From Mesorhizobium sp. B2-7-2 (GTDB taxonomy: Bacteria > Pseudomonadota > Alphaproteobacteria > Rhizobiales > Rhizobiaceae), in NCBI RefSeq assembly GCF_006440775.1, contig NZ_VFTZ01000021.1, positions 1 through 64,000 of the forward strand: a stretch of 64,000 bases of DNA, given 5' to 3'. Below are positions 27,432-35,853 of the stretch, in pieces. Made by a program: the position numbers and the translations under genes. The notes below the pieces were generated by a model. The model was not told where the DNA came from, made no database searches, and was given only the letters and a program-made list of their open reading frames with translations. How positions within the stretch are numbered: position 1 is the first letter of the stretch; the number at the start of each line of letters is the position of its first letter.

Positions 27432-28337
27432 TTGATTATCGTTGTCGGCTCGATCAATCTCGACCTCATCGCCAATGTCGACCGCTTGCCGGAACCCGGC
27501 GAGACGGTGCGCGGCTCCGGCTTCGCCACCGCGCCCGGCGGCAAGGGGGCCAACCAGGCCCTGTCCGCGGCGCGCGCCGGCGCGCAAGTGCGCATGGTGG
27601 GCGCGGTCGGCAAGGATAGTTTTGCTGCCGAGGCGCTCGCCCTTCTCAAGGCCGGCAATGTCGATCTGTCCGGTGTCGGCCAGAGCTTCGCCTCCACCGG
27701 CACGGCGTTGATCCTGGTCGGCGGCGACGGGGAAAATGTCATCGCCGTCGTGCCGGGCGCCAATGATTCGGTGGTGCCGGGCGATGTCGCAAAGGCCTAT
27801 CTCAAGAAAGGCGACGTCGTTCTCCTGCAGCACGAGATCCCGTTGCAGACGGTCGAGGCCACACTCGACGCGGCGCGCGCGGCGGGCGCCGTCAGTGTGC
27901 TCAACACCGCCCCCTTCCGTGCCGAAGCCGCCGGCCTCCTCGGCAAGGCCGACTATGCGGTCGCCAACGAAACCGAGTTCGATCTCTATGGCGAGGCGCT
28001 GGCGCTTTCGGGGCGCGACCGCCCGGCCCGCATGCGCGACTATGCCAAAAAGACGGGCCGCATCATCGTCGTCACGCTCGGCGGCGAGGGCGTGCTGGCC
28101 GCCACGCCGGGCGATTTCCTTGCCGTCCCGGCGTTGAAGATCACCCCGGTCGACACGGTAGGCGCCGGCGATACGTTTTGCGGCTATTTCGGCGCCGGCC
28201 TGTCGTCTGGCCAGTCGCTTGAGGAAGCGCTTGCCCGCGCAGCCGTGGCCGGCTCGCTCGCCTGCCTGAAACCCGGCGCGCAGCCGGCGATTCCGTTGGC
28301 AAAAGATGTCGACACCGCCTTGGCGGCGGCGCGGTAG
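27432..28337 (+). CDS. rbsK: Ribokinase (PfkB family)
   Basis: A 301-residue sugar kinase. It opens with IIVVGSINLDLIANVDRLPE and has the first PfkB signature GGKGANQALSAARAGA, the ATP-side motif VVTLGGEGVLA and the second signature with the catalytic Asp, DTVGAGDTFCGYFGAGLSSG. It phosphorylates D-ribose at O5. The start is TTG with GGGAGG a few bases upstream. The next gene, an amidase, starts five bases after its stop. With the nucleoside hydrolase at 30668, ribose salvage from nucleosides is plausible. Confidence 0.93.
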   Translation: MIIVVGSINLDLIANVDRLPEPGETVRGSGFATAPGGKGANQALSAARAGAQVRMVGAVGKDSFAAEALALLKAGNVDLSGVGQSFASTGTALILVGGDGENVIAVVPGANDSVVPGDVAKAYLKKGDVVLLQHEIPLQTVEATLDAARAAGAVSVLNTAPFRAEAAGLLGKADYAVANETEFDLYGEALALSGRDRPARMRDYAKKTGRIIVVTLGGEGVLAATPGDFLAVPALKITPVDTVGAGDTFCGYFGAGLSSGQSLEEALARAAVAGSLACLKPGAQPAIPLAKDVDTALAAAR

Positions 28338-28342
28338 CGGCC

Positions 28343-29794
28343 ATGCGTCCGATAACGAAGCATGCAGTGCCGCCGGCCGGCGATATCTGCCGCCTTTCCG
28401 CCGTCGAGCTCGCCGGCGAGATCAGGCAGCGCCGTTTGTCGGTGCGCGAGGTGGCCGGCGCCTTCCTCGACCGCATCGAGGCGGTCAACCCGCTGGTTAA
28501 CGCCATCGTCTCGCTGCGCGAGCGCGCCGATGTCCTTGCCGAGGCCGACAGGGCCGATGCCCATCTGGCGCAAGGCGGCGGGGCCGGATCGCTGTACGGC
28601 CTGCCGATCGCCATCAAGGACCTTGCCCAGACCAAGGGGCTCAGAACCACCTTCGGCTCGCCGATCTTTGCCGATTTCATTCCCGACACGGACGACTTCT
28701 TCGTCGAGCGCATCCGCAAGGCCGGCGCCATCATCATCGGCAAGACCAATGTCCCGGAATTCGGGCTCGGCTCCAACACCTACAATCCGGTTTTCGGGCC
28801 GACACTCAACGCCTTCGACCCGGCGCTGACCGCCGGCGGCTCGAGCGGCGGCGCGGCTGTGGCGCTGGCGCTCGACATGGTGCCGGTCGCCGACGGCAGC
28901 GACTTCGGCGGTTCGCTGCGCAATCCGGCGGCCTATAACAACGTCTACGGCTTCCGCCCCTCGCAGGGCCTTGTGCCTGCGGGCCCGGACGTCGATGTCT
29001 TCCATTCGCAGATGGGCGTCGAGGGGCCGATGGGCCGCAACATTCGCGACATCGCACTGCTCCTCGACGAACAGGCCGGCTATCACCCGCATGCGCCGCT
29101 TTCGCACGACAAGACGGGCTCGTTCCTTGAAGGTTTGCGGACCAAAGCGTCAGGCGGCCGCATCGCCTGGCTGGGCGACCTCGGCGGCCGCCTGCCGACG
29201 GAGCCCGGCGTGCTCGGCCTTTGCGAGGCCGCGCTTGCCCGCTTCGCCGATGCTTCCTTCCACAGCGAGGCCTTGGTGCCGGATGTCGACTTCGAGGCGC
29301 TGTGGCAGGCTTTTGTCACCTTGCGCCAGGCGAGCAGCGGCTGCGGGCTGAAGGCGCACTACGACGAACCGGCAAAACGCGGGCTTCTGAAGCCTGAGGC
29401 TATCTGGGAAGTGGAGCAGGCGATGCGCCTGACCGCTCCGCAGATCCATGCCGCGACCGTCCTGCGCACCTCCTGGCACAGGGCGCTGCTTGCGCTGTTC
29501 GAGCGCTTCGACCTGATTGCGCTGCCCACCGCCCAGGTCTTCCCCTTCGACGTGACCACCCACTGGCCGCGCGACGTTGCGGGGCGGGCCATGGACAGCT
29601 ATCACCGCTGGATGCAGGTCTCGGCCTTTGCCACGCTGGGCGGCTGCCCGGCGCTCAACGTGCCGGCCGGCTTCGACGAGAAGGGCCGGCCGATGGGCAT
29701 GCAGCTGATCGGTCGCCCGCGCGGCGACCTAGCCGTGCTCAGGGCCGGCGCAGCCTATGAGGCGACGCTGCCCTGGGCGGCGGGGGCTGCGTGA
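28343..29794 (+). CDS. Amidase signature family enzyme
   Basis: A 483-residue amidase. The Ser-cisSer-Lys triad is visible: Lys in GLPIAIKDLAQTKG, the cis-Ser in LTAGGSSGGAAVALAL and the nucleophile Ser in ADGSDFGGSLRNPAAYNNV. Such enzymes hydrolyse amide bonds in small molecules, or act in indole-acetamide or aminoacyl-tRNA amidation pathways. The absence of gatB/gatC argues against GatA. It lies five bases after rbsK and is probably cotranscribed with it. Confidence 0.92.
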   Translation: MRPITKHAVPPAGDICRLSAVELAGEIRQRRLSVREVAGAFLDRIEAVNPLVNAIVSLRERADVLAEADRADAHLAQGGGAGSLYGLPIAIKDLAQTKGLRTTFGSPIFADFIPDTDDFFVERIRKAGAIIIGKTNVPEFGLGSNTYNPVFGPTLNAFDPALTAGGSSGGAAVALALDMVPVADGSDFGGSLRNPAAYNNVYGFRPSQGLVPAGPDVDVFHSQMGVEGPMGRNIRDIALLLDEQAGYHPHAPLSHDKTGSFLEGLRTKASGGRIAWLGDLGGRLPTEPGVLGLCEAALARFADASFHSEALVPDVDFEALWQAFVTLRQASSGCGLKAHYDEPAKRGLLKPEAIWEVEQAMRLTAPQIHAATVLRTSWHRALLALFERFDLIALPTAQVFPFDVTTHWPRDVAGRAMDSYHRWMQVSAFATLGGCPALNVPAGFDEKGRPMGMQLIGRPRGDLAVLRAGAAYEATLPWAAGAA

Positions 29795-29888
29795 CGGGCC
29801 GCCCTGTCCGACCAGCTTGCGCGGGCGTCAATCCCGTGCATTGATCGCGCTCCGCGCAAGTCGGCGCTGTCCTGTTCCGAGGAAGATC

Positions 29889-30503
29889 ATGTCGCTGGAA
29901 CTCTACGCCACCTATGTCGTCGCCTGCATCATCATCATCCTGGTGCCGGGGCCCACGGTCACGCTGATCATCGCCAACAGCATCCGCCACGGCTCGCGCG
30001 CGGGCTTGGCCAATGTCGCCGGCACTCAGGCCGGCCTTGCCATCATGATCGCCATCGTCGGCATCGGCCTCAACACGCTGATCGCCGGCATGGGCCATTG
30101 GTTCGAATGGGTGCGGCTGATCGGCGCCGCCTATCTCATCTGGATGGGCGTGCAGATGTTCCGCGCCAAAGGCGCGCTGAACCCCGACGGTTCGGCCAAA
30201 AAGCCGCGTGGTGGCTTCTTCCTGCAGGGTTTTCTGGTGGCGATCTCAAATCCGAAGACCTTGGTCTTTTTCGGCGCTTTCTTCCCGCAGTTCATCGCGC
30301 CGCAGGGCAATTATACGCTGCAGATCGTCGTGATGGGCCTCACCGCGATGATCTTCGCCGCCATGTCGGACTCGACCTATGCCCTTGCCGCGGGCCGCGC
30401 CGGGCGCGTTCTGTCGGCCAGCCGCGTCAAACTGATGTCGCGCATCAGCGGCAGCTTCCTGGTCGGCGGCGGACTGTGGCTGGCGTTCTCGAAGGCGAAG
30501 TAG
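29889..30503 (+). CDS. LysE/RhtB family amino-acid exporter
   Basis: A 204-residue inner-membrane protein with about six hydrophobic helices. The first segment ELYATYVVACIIIILVPGPT holds the family's conserved PGP motif, and LIGAAYLIWMGVQMFRAKG and GFLVAISNPKTLVFFGAFFP are also typical. The family exports homoserine, threonine or basic amino acids. The substrate is unknown. ATG 29889 follows GAGGAAGA. The long palindrome at 30507-30662 separates it from the convergent nucleoside hydrolase. Confidence 0.92.
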   Translation: MSLELYATYVVACIIIILVPGPTVTLIIANSIRHGSRAGLANVAGTQAGLAIMIAIVGIGLNTLIAGMGHWFEWVRLIGAAYLIWMGVQMFRAKGALNPDGSAKKPRGGFFLQGFLVAISNPKTLVFFGAFFPQFIAPQGNYTLQIVVMGLTAMIFAAMSDSTYALAAGRAGRVLSASRVKLMSRISGSFLVGGGLWLAFSKAK

Positions 30504-30506
30504 CAC

Positions 30507-30662
30507 CTCTCCCTTCTCCCCTTGTGGGAGAAGGTGGATCGGCGCGATAGCGCCGAGACGGATGAGGGGTGTTCCAGCGGAGTGAGACGTCGGCGTTCCC
30601 TGGAACACCCCTCATCCGACCGAGCTTCGCTCGGCCACCTTCCCCCACAAGGGGGGAAGGAA
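30507..30662. repeat. Long palindromic intergenic element (family D)
   Basis: Nearly the whole gap between two convergent genes folds on itself. The inner arms GGATGAGGGGTGTTCCAG (30560-30577) and CTGGAACACCCCTCATCC (30600-30617) are perfect. The outer arms, around CCTTCTCCCCTTGTGGGAG and CCCCCACAAGGGGGGAAGG, are nearly so. A further small hairpin GAGC-ttc-GCTC lies in the right half. Elements with these ends recur in rhizobial genomes. The position suggests a two-way terminator. Confidence 0.88.
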
Positions 30663-30667
30663 AGGCG

Positions 30668-31609
30668 CTAAAGCCGCCCCAGCCGCTCCACCAGCAGCGC
30701 GAAGAAGCCGTCATGGTCGATGTCGCGCATCACCATGGCGTTCTTTGTGCGCTTGGTGACGCCCCACCAGTCGATCACCGTCATGCCCATGGTGAGCTCC
30801 GACACGGTTTCGACGCTGACATTGCAGCGGCGGCCCTTGAACAGTTCCGGCTTGACGAGATAGGCGATCACGCACGGGTCGTGCAGCGGCCCGCCATCGG
30901 TGCCGTATTTCTCCTCGTCATAGCGCTCGAAGAACTCCAGCATCTCGGCGGTCGCGGTGCCGACCTTGGTGCCGAGCTTGCGGAAGGCCTGGATGCGCTG
31001 GGACGTGGTCAGCGCCTTGTGGGTGACGTCGAGCGGCATCATCACGATCGGAATGCCTGATTTGAACACCAGGTCGGCGGCCTGCGGGTCGACATAGACG
31101 TTGAATTCGGCCGCCGGCGTGACGTTGCCGCCCTCGAAGAAGCCGCCGCCCATCAACACGATTTCCTTGATGCGCGGCGCGATCCTGGGCTCTCGGATCA
31201 GCGCCAGCGCGATGTTGGTGAGCGGTCCGAGCGGGCAGAGCGTGATGGTGCCGCTTTCCTCGCGCATCAGCGTCTCGACGATGAAATCGACGGCATATTG
31301 TTCCTGCAACGGCATCGTCGGCTCGGGCAGTTGCGGGCCGTTCAGGCCGGTCTTGCCGTGCACTTCCTCGGCGGTGACGAGTTCGCGCGCCAGCGGACGG
31401 ATGGCGCCGGCATAAACCTTGATGTCGGGCCGGTCGGCCAGCTCGCATATCTTGCGGGCGTTGTTCTGGGTCAGATTCAGCGGCACGTTGCCGGCAACCG
31501 CGGTGATGCCGACGATCTCCAGCTCGGAACTGCCGAGCGCCAGCAATATGGCGACGGCATCGTCCTGGCCGGGATCCGTGTCGATGATGATCTTTCTGGA
31601 CTGGGGCAT
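30668..31609 (-). CDS. Inosine-uridine-preferring nucleoside hydrolase family
   Basis: A 313-residue hydrolase that cleaves the N-glycosidic bond of ribonucleosides to base and ribose. The Ca2+-binding N-terminal motif DTDPGQDDAVAILLAL, AVAGNVPLNLTQNNA, LCPLGPLTNIALAL, MGGGFFEGGNVTPAAEFNVY and the late His in GGPLHDPCVIAYLV are present. ATG 31609 has AAGGAA upstream and gives the normal length. The ribose product would suit the ribokinase about 2.3 kb upstream in the window. Confidence 0.93.
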   Translation of the reverse strand: MPQSRKIIIDTDPGQDDAVAILLALGSSELEIVGITAVAGNVPLNLTQNNARKICELADRPDIKVYAGAIRPLARELVTAEEVHGKTGLNGPQLPEPTMPLQEQYAVDFIVETLMREESGTITLCPLGPLTNIALALIREPRIAPRIKEIVLMGGGFFEGGNVTPAAEFNVYVDPQAADLVFKSGIPIVMMPLDVTHKALTTSQRIQAFRKLGTKVGTATAEMLEFFERYDEEKYGTDGGPLHDPCVIAYLVKPELFKGRRCNVSVETVSELTMGMTVIDWWGVTKRTKNAMVMRDIDHDGFFALLVERLGRL

Positions 31610-31647
31610 TTCAATTCCTTTTGGGAAGTCTTTTTTGGCGGGTTTTA

Positions 31648-31697
31648 GAGCATGGTTCCCAAAAAGTGGGAACCGGTTTTCGGACGAAATCATGCTC
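31648..31697. repeat. Palindromic repeat, family B
   Basis: The ends GAGCATG (31648-31654) and CATGCTC (31691-31697) are complementary, and inside lies GGTTCCC-aaaaagt-GGGAACC (31654-31660/31668-31674) followed by CGGTTTTCGGA. Related copies are at 32601, 39720 and 40128. It lies between the divergent nucleoside hydrolase and small heat-shock genes. Confidence 0.8.
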
Positions 31698-31734
31698 CAA
31701 TGAAAGGCTGGATGAAGATGACGGTTCGACGAAA

Positions 31735-31842
31735 CGCCATCCTGGTTTGGCGGCTTGAACTTGATCGCGCGACGGACCATATCAAGACCATCGGGAAAAA
31801 TGCCATCCGGGTTTTTCCAGTTTGTGTCGCTCTTCAGAGGAC
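31735..31842 (+). promoter_or_regulatory. ROSE-like RNA thermometer of the small heat-shock gene
   Basis: Four stem-loops lie in a row just ahead of the heat-shock gene: CGCCA/TGGCG (31735-31739/31748-31752), CTTGAT/ATCAAG (31760-31765/31781-31786), GGAAAAA/TTTTTCC (31794-31800/31812-31818), and GTC-g-CTC-ttca-GAG-GAC (31826-31842). The last one buries the ribosome-binding site AGAGGA and contains the TCGCT block with a bulged G expected of ROSE elements. ROSE thermometers are established regulators of rhizobial small heat-shock genes: the last hairpin melts at high temperature. The arrangement is seen directly; function is inferred from the class. Confidence 0.8.
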
Positions 31843-31851
31843 AGTGTAACA

Positions 31852-32277
31852 ATGAGTCGAATGACGCCTTTCTCCAGCCCGCTTCTCCTGGGTTTTGATG
31901 CCATGGAAAAGACGCTTGAGCGTCTGGCGAAGTCCGGCGACAGCTACCCTCCGTATAACATCGAGCGCCTCAATGCCGCCGACGGCAAGGCCGAAAGGCT
32001 GCGCATCACGCTGGCCGTTGCCGGTTTTGCAGAAAGCGACCTCGATGTCACCACGGAGGAAAACCAGCTGATCGTGCGCGGTCGTCAGACCGACGACACC
32101 GAGCGCGAATTCCTGCACCGCGGCATCGCCGCGCGCCAGTTCCAGCGCTGCTTCGTGCTGGCCGACGGCATGCGGGTGATCGCGGCGGAACTGAAGAACG
32201 GTCTGCTGTCGATCGATCTCGATCGGCCGGAGTCCGAGCGGATGGTACGGAAAATAAACATATCGGTGAAAGACTGA
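31852..32277 (+). CDS. Small heat-shock protein, Hsp20/IbpA class
   Basis: A 141-residue alpha-crystallin-domain chaperone. The N-terminal MTPFSSPLLLGFDAMEKTLE and the domain core YNIERLNAADGKAERLRITL, LIVRGRQTDDTEREFLHRGI and FQRCFVLADGMRVIAAELKN are typical of rhizobial class A small heat-shock proteins. GLLSIDLDRP lies close to the usual end of the domain. It binds unfolding proteins and passes them to DnaK/ClpB. Translation is probably controlled by the thermometer immediately upstream. A DUF1150 gene follows 63 bases later. Confidence 0.94.
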   Translation: MSRMTPFSSPLLLGFDAMEKTLERLAKSGDSYPPYNIERLNAADGKAERLRITLAVAGFAESDLDVTTEENQLIVRGRQTDDTEREFLHRGIAARQFQRCFVLADGMRVIAAELKNGLLSIDLDRPESERMVRKINISVKD

Positions 32278-32340
32278 CCTTTGCCGATGGCTCTATGCGA
32301 GGCGGCCGATCCTGGCGTCCTCGCGCCAAGGAGGCTTGAA

Positions 32341-32598
32341 ATGACCAGAACTGACGAAACGATCACCATGACCAGCGGCGAGCTCGCCCATCTCGGCGAA
32401 GGTTCGGTCGCTTATCTCAGGAAAGTGTCGAGCGACGACCTGCGCGGCCGCTTCCCCGGCCTCGGCGAGATCGCGCCCGGCCTGGAGCTGTGGGCGCTGT
32501 TTGCCGCCAACGGCCAGCCGATCCTGCTTTCCGACGCTCGCGACCGGGCGCTGGCGGGCGCGCTGGAGAACGACCTCACCACCGTCGCGATCCACTAA
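32341..32598 (+). CDS. DUF1150 family protein
   Basis: An 85-residue protein with LAHLGEGSVAYLRKVSSDDL and LWALFAANGQPILLSDARDR, the DUF1150 core. Family members regularly follow small heat-shock genes in Rhizobiales. The ATG at 32341 follows AAGGAGG, which excludes the longer frame from 32281. The function is unknown, and its position suggests a partner of the heat-shock protein. Confidence 0.88.
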   Translation: MTRTDETITMTSGELAHLGEGSVAYLRKVSSDDLRGRFPGLGEIAPGLELWALFAANGQPILLSDARDRALAGALENDLTTVAIH

Positions 32599-32600
32599 AT

Positions 32601-32650
32601 CAGACTATGATCCCGAAGGTGGGACCTGTTTTCGGGAAAGGTCGATTAAA
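32601..32650. repeat. Degenerate family B palindromic repeat
   Basis: ATGATCCCGAAGGTGGGACC followed by TTTTCGGGAAAGGTCGAT matches the central pattern of the copy at 31648-31697, but the outer arms have decayed. It lies between the DUF1150 gene and ptsN, which are convergent. Confidence 0.6.
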
Positions 32651-32728
32651 ATAGCGACTGTGATGTCTGGAATCGAAAGGGCCGCCCCCGGCGGCTCTCG
32701 AGAGATTTAAGCCAAGAACCGAAAAACG

Positions 32729-33193
32729 TCAGGCCGCGTGCGAGGCCTGCGCATCCGACAACAACGCGTGGATCGCCACCGCGTCGCGCGTGCCCCTGAT
32801 CTTGGCCACCGTGTCGGCATCGCGCAGCACGCGCGCGATGCGCGACAGCGCCTTGAGATGGTCGGCGCCGGCACCTTCCGGCGCAAGCAGCAAAAACACC
32901 AGGTCAACCGGCTGGTCGTCCAGCGCCTCGAAATCGACCGGCGTCTCCAGCCGGGCGAAGACGCCGGCGATCCGCTTCACGCCGGCGAGCTTGCCATGCG
33001 GAATGGCAATGCCGTTGCCGACGCCGGTCGAGCCCAGCCGCTCGCGCTGCAGGATGGTGTCGAACACCTCCCGCTCCGGAATCCCCGAAATCGCCGCCGC
33101 CCTCTCCGACAGCAATTGCAGAAGCTGCTTTTTGGAATTCGCCTTCAACGCCGGCATGATCGCCGGAACGCTGATGAGATCGCTGAGATCCAT
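32729..33193 (-). CDS. ptsN: PTS IIA-like nitrogen regulatory protein PtsN
   Basis: A 154-residue EIIA-Ntr protein. The phosphorylated His lies in GVGNGIAIPHGKLAGVKR, with VDFEALDDQPVDLVFLLLAP and HLKALSRIARVLRD further on. It receives phosphate from EI-Ntr and NPr and regulates K+ transport and other functions; in several bacteria it binds KdpD. ATG 33193 gives the family length. It lies downstream of hpf and rpoN in the same direction, a widely conserved order. Confidence 0.95.
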   Translation of the reverse strand: MDLSDLISVPAIMPALKANSKKQLLQLLSERAAAISGIPEREVFDTILQRERLGSTGVGNGIAIPHGKLAGVKRIAGVFARLETPVDFEALDDQPVDLVFLLLAPEGAGADHLKALSRIARVLRDADTVAKIRGTRDAVAIHALLSDAQASHAA

Positions 33194-33254
33194 GCTTGAA
33201 AAATCCCTTGCTCGCCTGCCGCGCCAGTCGTCGCCCCCTTGCGCGGCTGGCTTT

Positions 33255-33842
33255 TTATCCTTGCGCGACTTTGGTCGTCGACGGATCGATCCAGCCGATG
33301 TTGCCATCCGGCCGGCGGTAGACGATGTTGAGATGGTCGGTTCCGGCGTTGCGGAACAGGAAGACCGGGCTGTCGCTGTTGTCGAGCTCGATGACTGCCG
33401 AAGCCACCGACATGGTCCGCAGCGTCACGCTTGATTCGGCGACAATGACCGGAGCGAAGTCCTCCGGAATGTCTTCCTCGTCGTCGGCGAGGGGAGCCAT
33501 CACGGTGTAGGCGATATCGGTCGGCTCTTCGCCATTGCCGTTGCCGGTGTTGCGCGACTTCAGCCGGCGCTTGTAGCGCCGCAGCCGCGTTTCCAGGCGG
33601 TCGGCCGCCGCCTCGAAGGCAAGCGTCGGGTCCTGGGCGTCGCCGGTCGCCTGCAAAGAAGCGCCGGAATCGAGCCGGACCATGCAGTCGGCGGAGAAAC
33701 GCGACCCCGATTTGATGACCGTGACATGTCCTGAAAAACCCCGATCGAAATATTTCTCGATCGCCTCGCCGACCCGGTCGTTGATGCGTGTGCGGAACGC
33801 ATCGCCGATGTCCATGTGTTTTCCCGAAATGCGTAGATTCAT
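33255..33842 (-). CDS. hpf: Long-form hibernation promoting factor (ribosome-associated)
   Basis: A 195-residue protein. The N-terminal domain (MNLRISGKHMDIGDAFRTRI to about residue 100) is the RaiA/HPF fold that binds the 30S subunit. The C-terminal domain (about 135-195; SSVTLRTMSVASAVIELDNS, FLFRNAGTDHLNIVYRRPDG) is the dimerising extension of long HPF, which joins two 70S ribosomes into 100S particles. It lies between rpoN and ptsN, all on the minus strand. Confidence 0.95.
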   Translation of the reverse strand: MNLRISGKHMDIGDAFRTRINDRVGEAIEKYFDRGFSGHVTVIKSGSRFSADCMVRLDSGASLQATGDAQDPTLAFEAAADRLETRLRRYKRRLKSRNTGNGNGEEPTDIAYTVMAPLADDEEDIPEDFAPVIVAESSVTLRTMSVASAVIELDNSDSPVFLFRNAGTDHLNIVYRRPDGNIGWIDPSTTKVAQG

Positions 33843-34147
33843 CTGAAAACTGACCTTCCTTGCTCAGGCTTCAAACTGTTCCCGAGTTTATACCCGTGGT
33901 GCGCGCGCACAAGCTTTGCAGCGGCATGCGCGCCGATTTTAGACCCGAACTTTCCGGTTGATCACAAGTCGCCTTCTTGGCCGTCCATGGCCGTGTCTGA
34001 CGGACCCATTCGCAAGCGGGCATTACCGCCCTGCTCCATGCGGGCGGGCTTCTAGACACTTCATTGCGGCTTGTCAATGAAACTTGGGAATTGTGAAAAA
34101 TCAGCACTTGCCGCACCGGCCAGGGCTTGCCGGGATTCGGACCAGGC
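33843..34147 (-). promoter_or_regulatory. Intergenic region between rpoN and hpf
   Basis: These 305 bases separate the end of rpoN from the start of hpf. No reading frame of substance and no strong hairpin with a T-run is visible. An AT-rich patch near 34060-34110 (TTGTCAATGAAACTTGGGAA and neighbours) could hold the hpf promoter. I see no repeat-family element here. Confidence 0.3.
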
Positions 34148-35677
34148 CTAGCGGCCGGCGTTCGCGAGCGCCCGCTTTTCCCGCCGCCGCTGCACCGACG
34201 ATGGGATGTTCATGCCCTCGCGATATTTCGCGACGGTGCGGCGCGCGATGTCGACCCCGCTTTCCTTGAGCATGTCGACGATGGCGTCATCGGAAAGCAC
34301 GTCGATGGGCTTTTCCTCGTCGATCATCTGCTTGATGCGGTCGCGCACGGCCTCCGACGAATGCGCTTCGCCGCCTTCCGCGGAGGCAATCGACGCAGTG
34401 AAGAAATAGCGCAGCTCGAAGACGCCGCGCGGCGTCAGCATATATTTGTTGGCGGTGACGCGGCTGACCGTCGATTCATGCATGCCGATGGCGTCGGCCA
34501 CCGTACGCAGGTTGAGCGGCTTGAGGTGACGCACGCCATGGACGAGGAAAGCGTCCTGTTGTCGCACGATCTCGGACGCCACCTTGAGGATGGTCTTGGC
34601 CCGTTGATCGAGACTGCGCGTCAGCCAGTTGGCGTTCTGCAGGCATTCGGCGAGAAACTCTTTTTCCGCCTGGTCCTTGGCGTGGGTCGCAATGCGGGCG
34701 AAATAGACATTGTCCACCAGCACGCGCGGCAGCGTATCGGCATTGAGCTCGACCGCCCAGCTGCCGTCATTGGCGGCGCGCACCTCGACATCGGCGACAA
34801 TCGCATCGCTCGCGCCGCCCGAAAACGCCAGGCCGGGCCGCGGATCGAGCGCGCGGATCTCGGCCAGCATGTCGAGCAGGTCCTCCTCGTCGACGCCGCA
34901 GATGCGTTTCAGCGTCTGGAAATCCCGTCGCGCCAGAAGCTCGAGATTGGCGACCAGCGCCTTCATCGCCGGATCGAGCCGGTCGCGCACCGCCAGTTGC
35001 AGCGACAGGCACTCGGCAAGGTCGCGCGCGAAAAGTCCTGCCGGCTCGAACGTCTGGCAGACGCCAAGCACCTGCGCTACCGTCGCGCCATCCGTGCCGA
35101 GCCGGACCGCGATCTCGTCGAGTTCGGTGCGCAGGTACCCGGCTTCGTCGAGCCCTTCGGCCAGCTCACCCGCGATAAGCCGTTCGCTGGGGCTCAGGGA
35201 GGCAAGCGCGATCTGCTCGCCGACATGGTCGCGCAGCGTGATGGCGGCCGCTGCCATGTCGCCGACGTCGAACCCCTCGGACGATGCCGCGCCCGCGCCG
35301 CCCCCAGCGGCCGACTTCCATTGCGCCGTGAGATCCGGCCCCAGCCTCTCGCTGGTGCCTGGATCGTCGGGAAACAGGTTCTCCAGGGAAGAATCGAGCT
35401 TTTGCGAGATCGCTTCCGCGCTCCACTCCATCTCGCCCGCGAACCAGTCGCCTTCGGTGTCCTTTTCCGGCGACGCCTCGCTTTTCTGGGATAGATCGCC
35501 GGCGGCGTCGTCCTGCGGTTCGGCCCGTTCCAGCAGCGGGTTGCGCTCGATCTCCTCGTCGATGAAGCGCTCGAGCTCGATATGAGTGAGCTGCAGCAGC
35601 CGGATCGACTGCATCAGCTGCGGCGTCATCACCAGCGACTGGGATTGTCTGAGCTGCAGTTTGGCTGCCAGCGCCAT
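34148..35677 (-). CDS. rpoN: RNA polymerase sigma-54 factor RpoN
   Basis: A 509-residue sigma-54. Region I is intact (MALAAKLQLRQSQSLVMTPQ, LMQSIRLLQLTHIELERFID), the acidic region II is rich in Asp/Glu, and the core-binding and DNA-binding regions end with the RpoN box ARRTVAKYRE. It directs transcription of nitrogen-related and other genes together with enhancer-binding activators. ATG 35677 gives the usual MALxAKL start. An upstream TTG at 35689 has a closer GAGG and cannot be excluded. It lies downstream of lptB. Confidence 0.96.
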   Translation of the reverse strand: MALAAKLQLRQSQSLVMTPQLMQSIRLLQLTHIELERFIDEEIERNPLLERAEPQDDAAGDLSQKSEASPEKDTEGDWFAGEMEWSAEAISQKLDSSLENLFPDDPGTSERLGPDLTAQWKSAAGGGAGAASSEGFDVGDMAAAAITLRDHVGEQIALASLSPSERLIAGELAEGLDEAGYLRTELDEIAVRLGTDGATVAQVLGVCQTFEPAGLFARDLAECLSLQLAVRDRLDPAMKALVANLELLARRDFQTLKRICGVDEEDLLDMLAEIRALDPRPGLAFSGGASDAIVADVEVRAANDGSWAVELNADTLPRVLVDNVYFARIATHAKDQAEKEFLAECLQNANWLTRSLDQRAKTILKVASEIVRQQDAFLVHGVRHLKPLNLRTVADAIGMHESTVSRVTANKYMLTPRGVFELRYFFTASIASAEGGEAHSSEAVRDRIKQMIDEEKPIDVLSDDAIVDMLKESGVDIARRTVAKYREGMNIPSSVQRRREKRALANAGR

Positions 35678-35853
35678 GATGGAATTCAAACGCCTCGTCT
35701 ACGCGTCGACTGTTTTTCGGTCGGGCATAGAAACTGGCCCGGCTTTTGCTTGTCAAGCAAAACGCTATCAGCTGCGGCTTACCGGAGCGTTATCGATCGC
35801 TAAAATAACCGAAAGCCGTGACGAGGCCATCGAAACCGCGTCGAAATCCGCGG

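Noticed and set aside
30507-30662. Insertion sequence or transposon end
   Set aside because: No transposase frame, no target duplication seen; the structure is that of a palindromic intergenic repeat.
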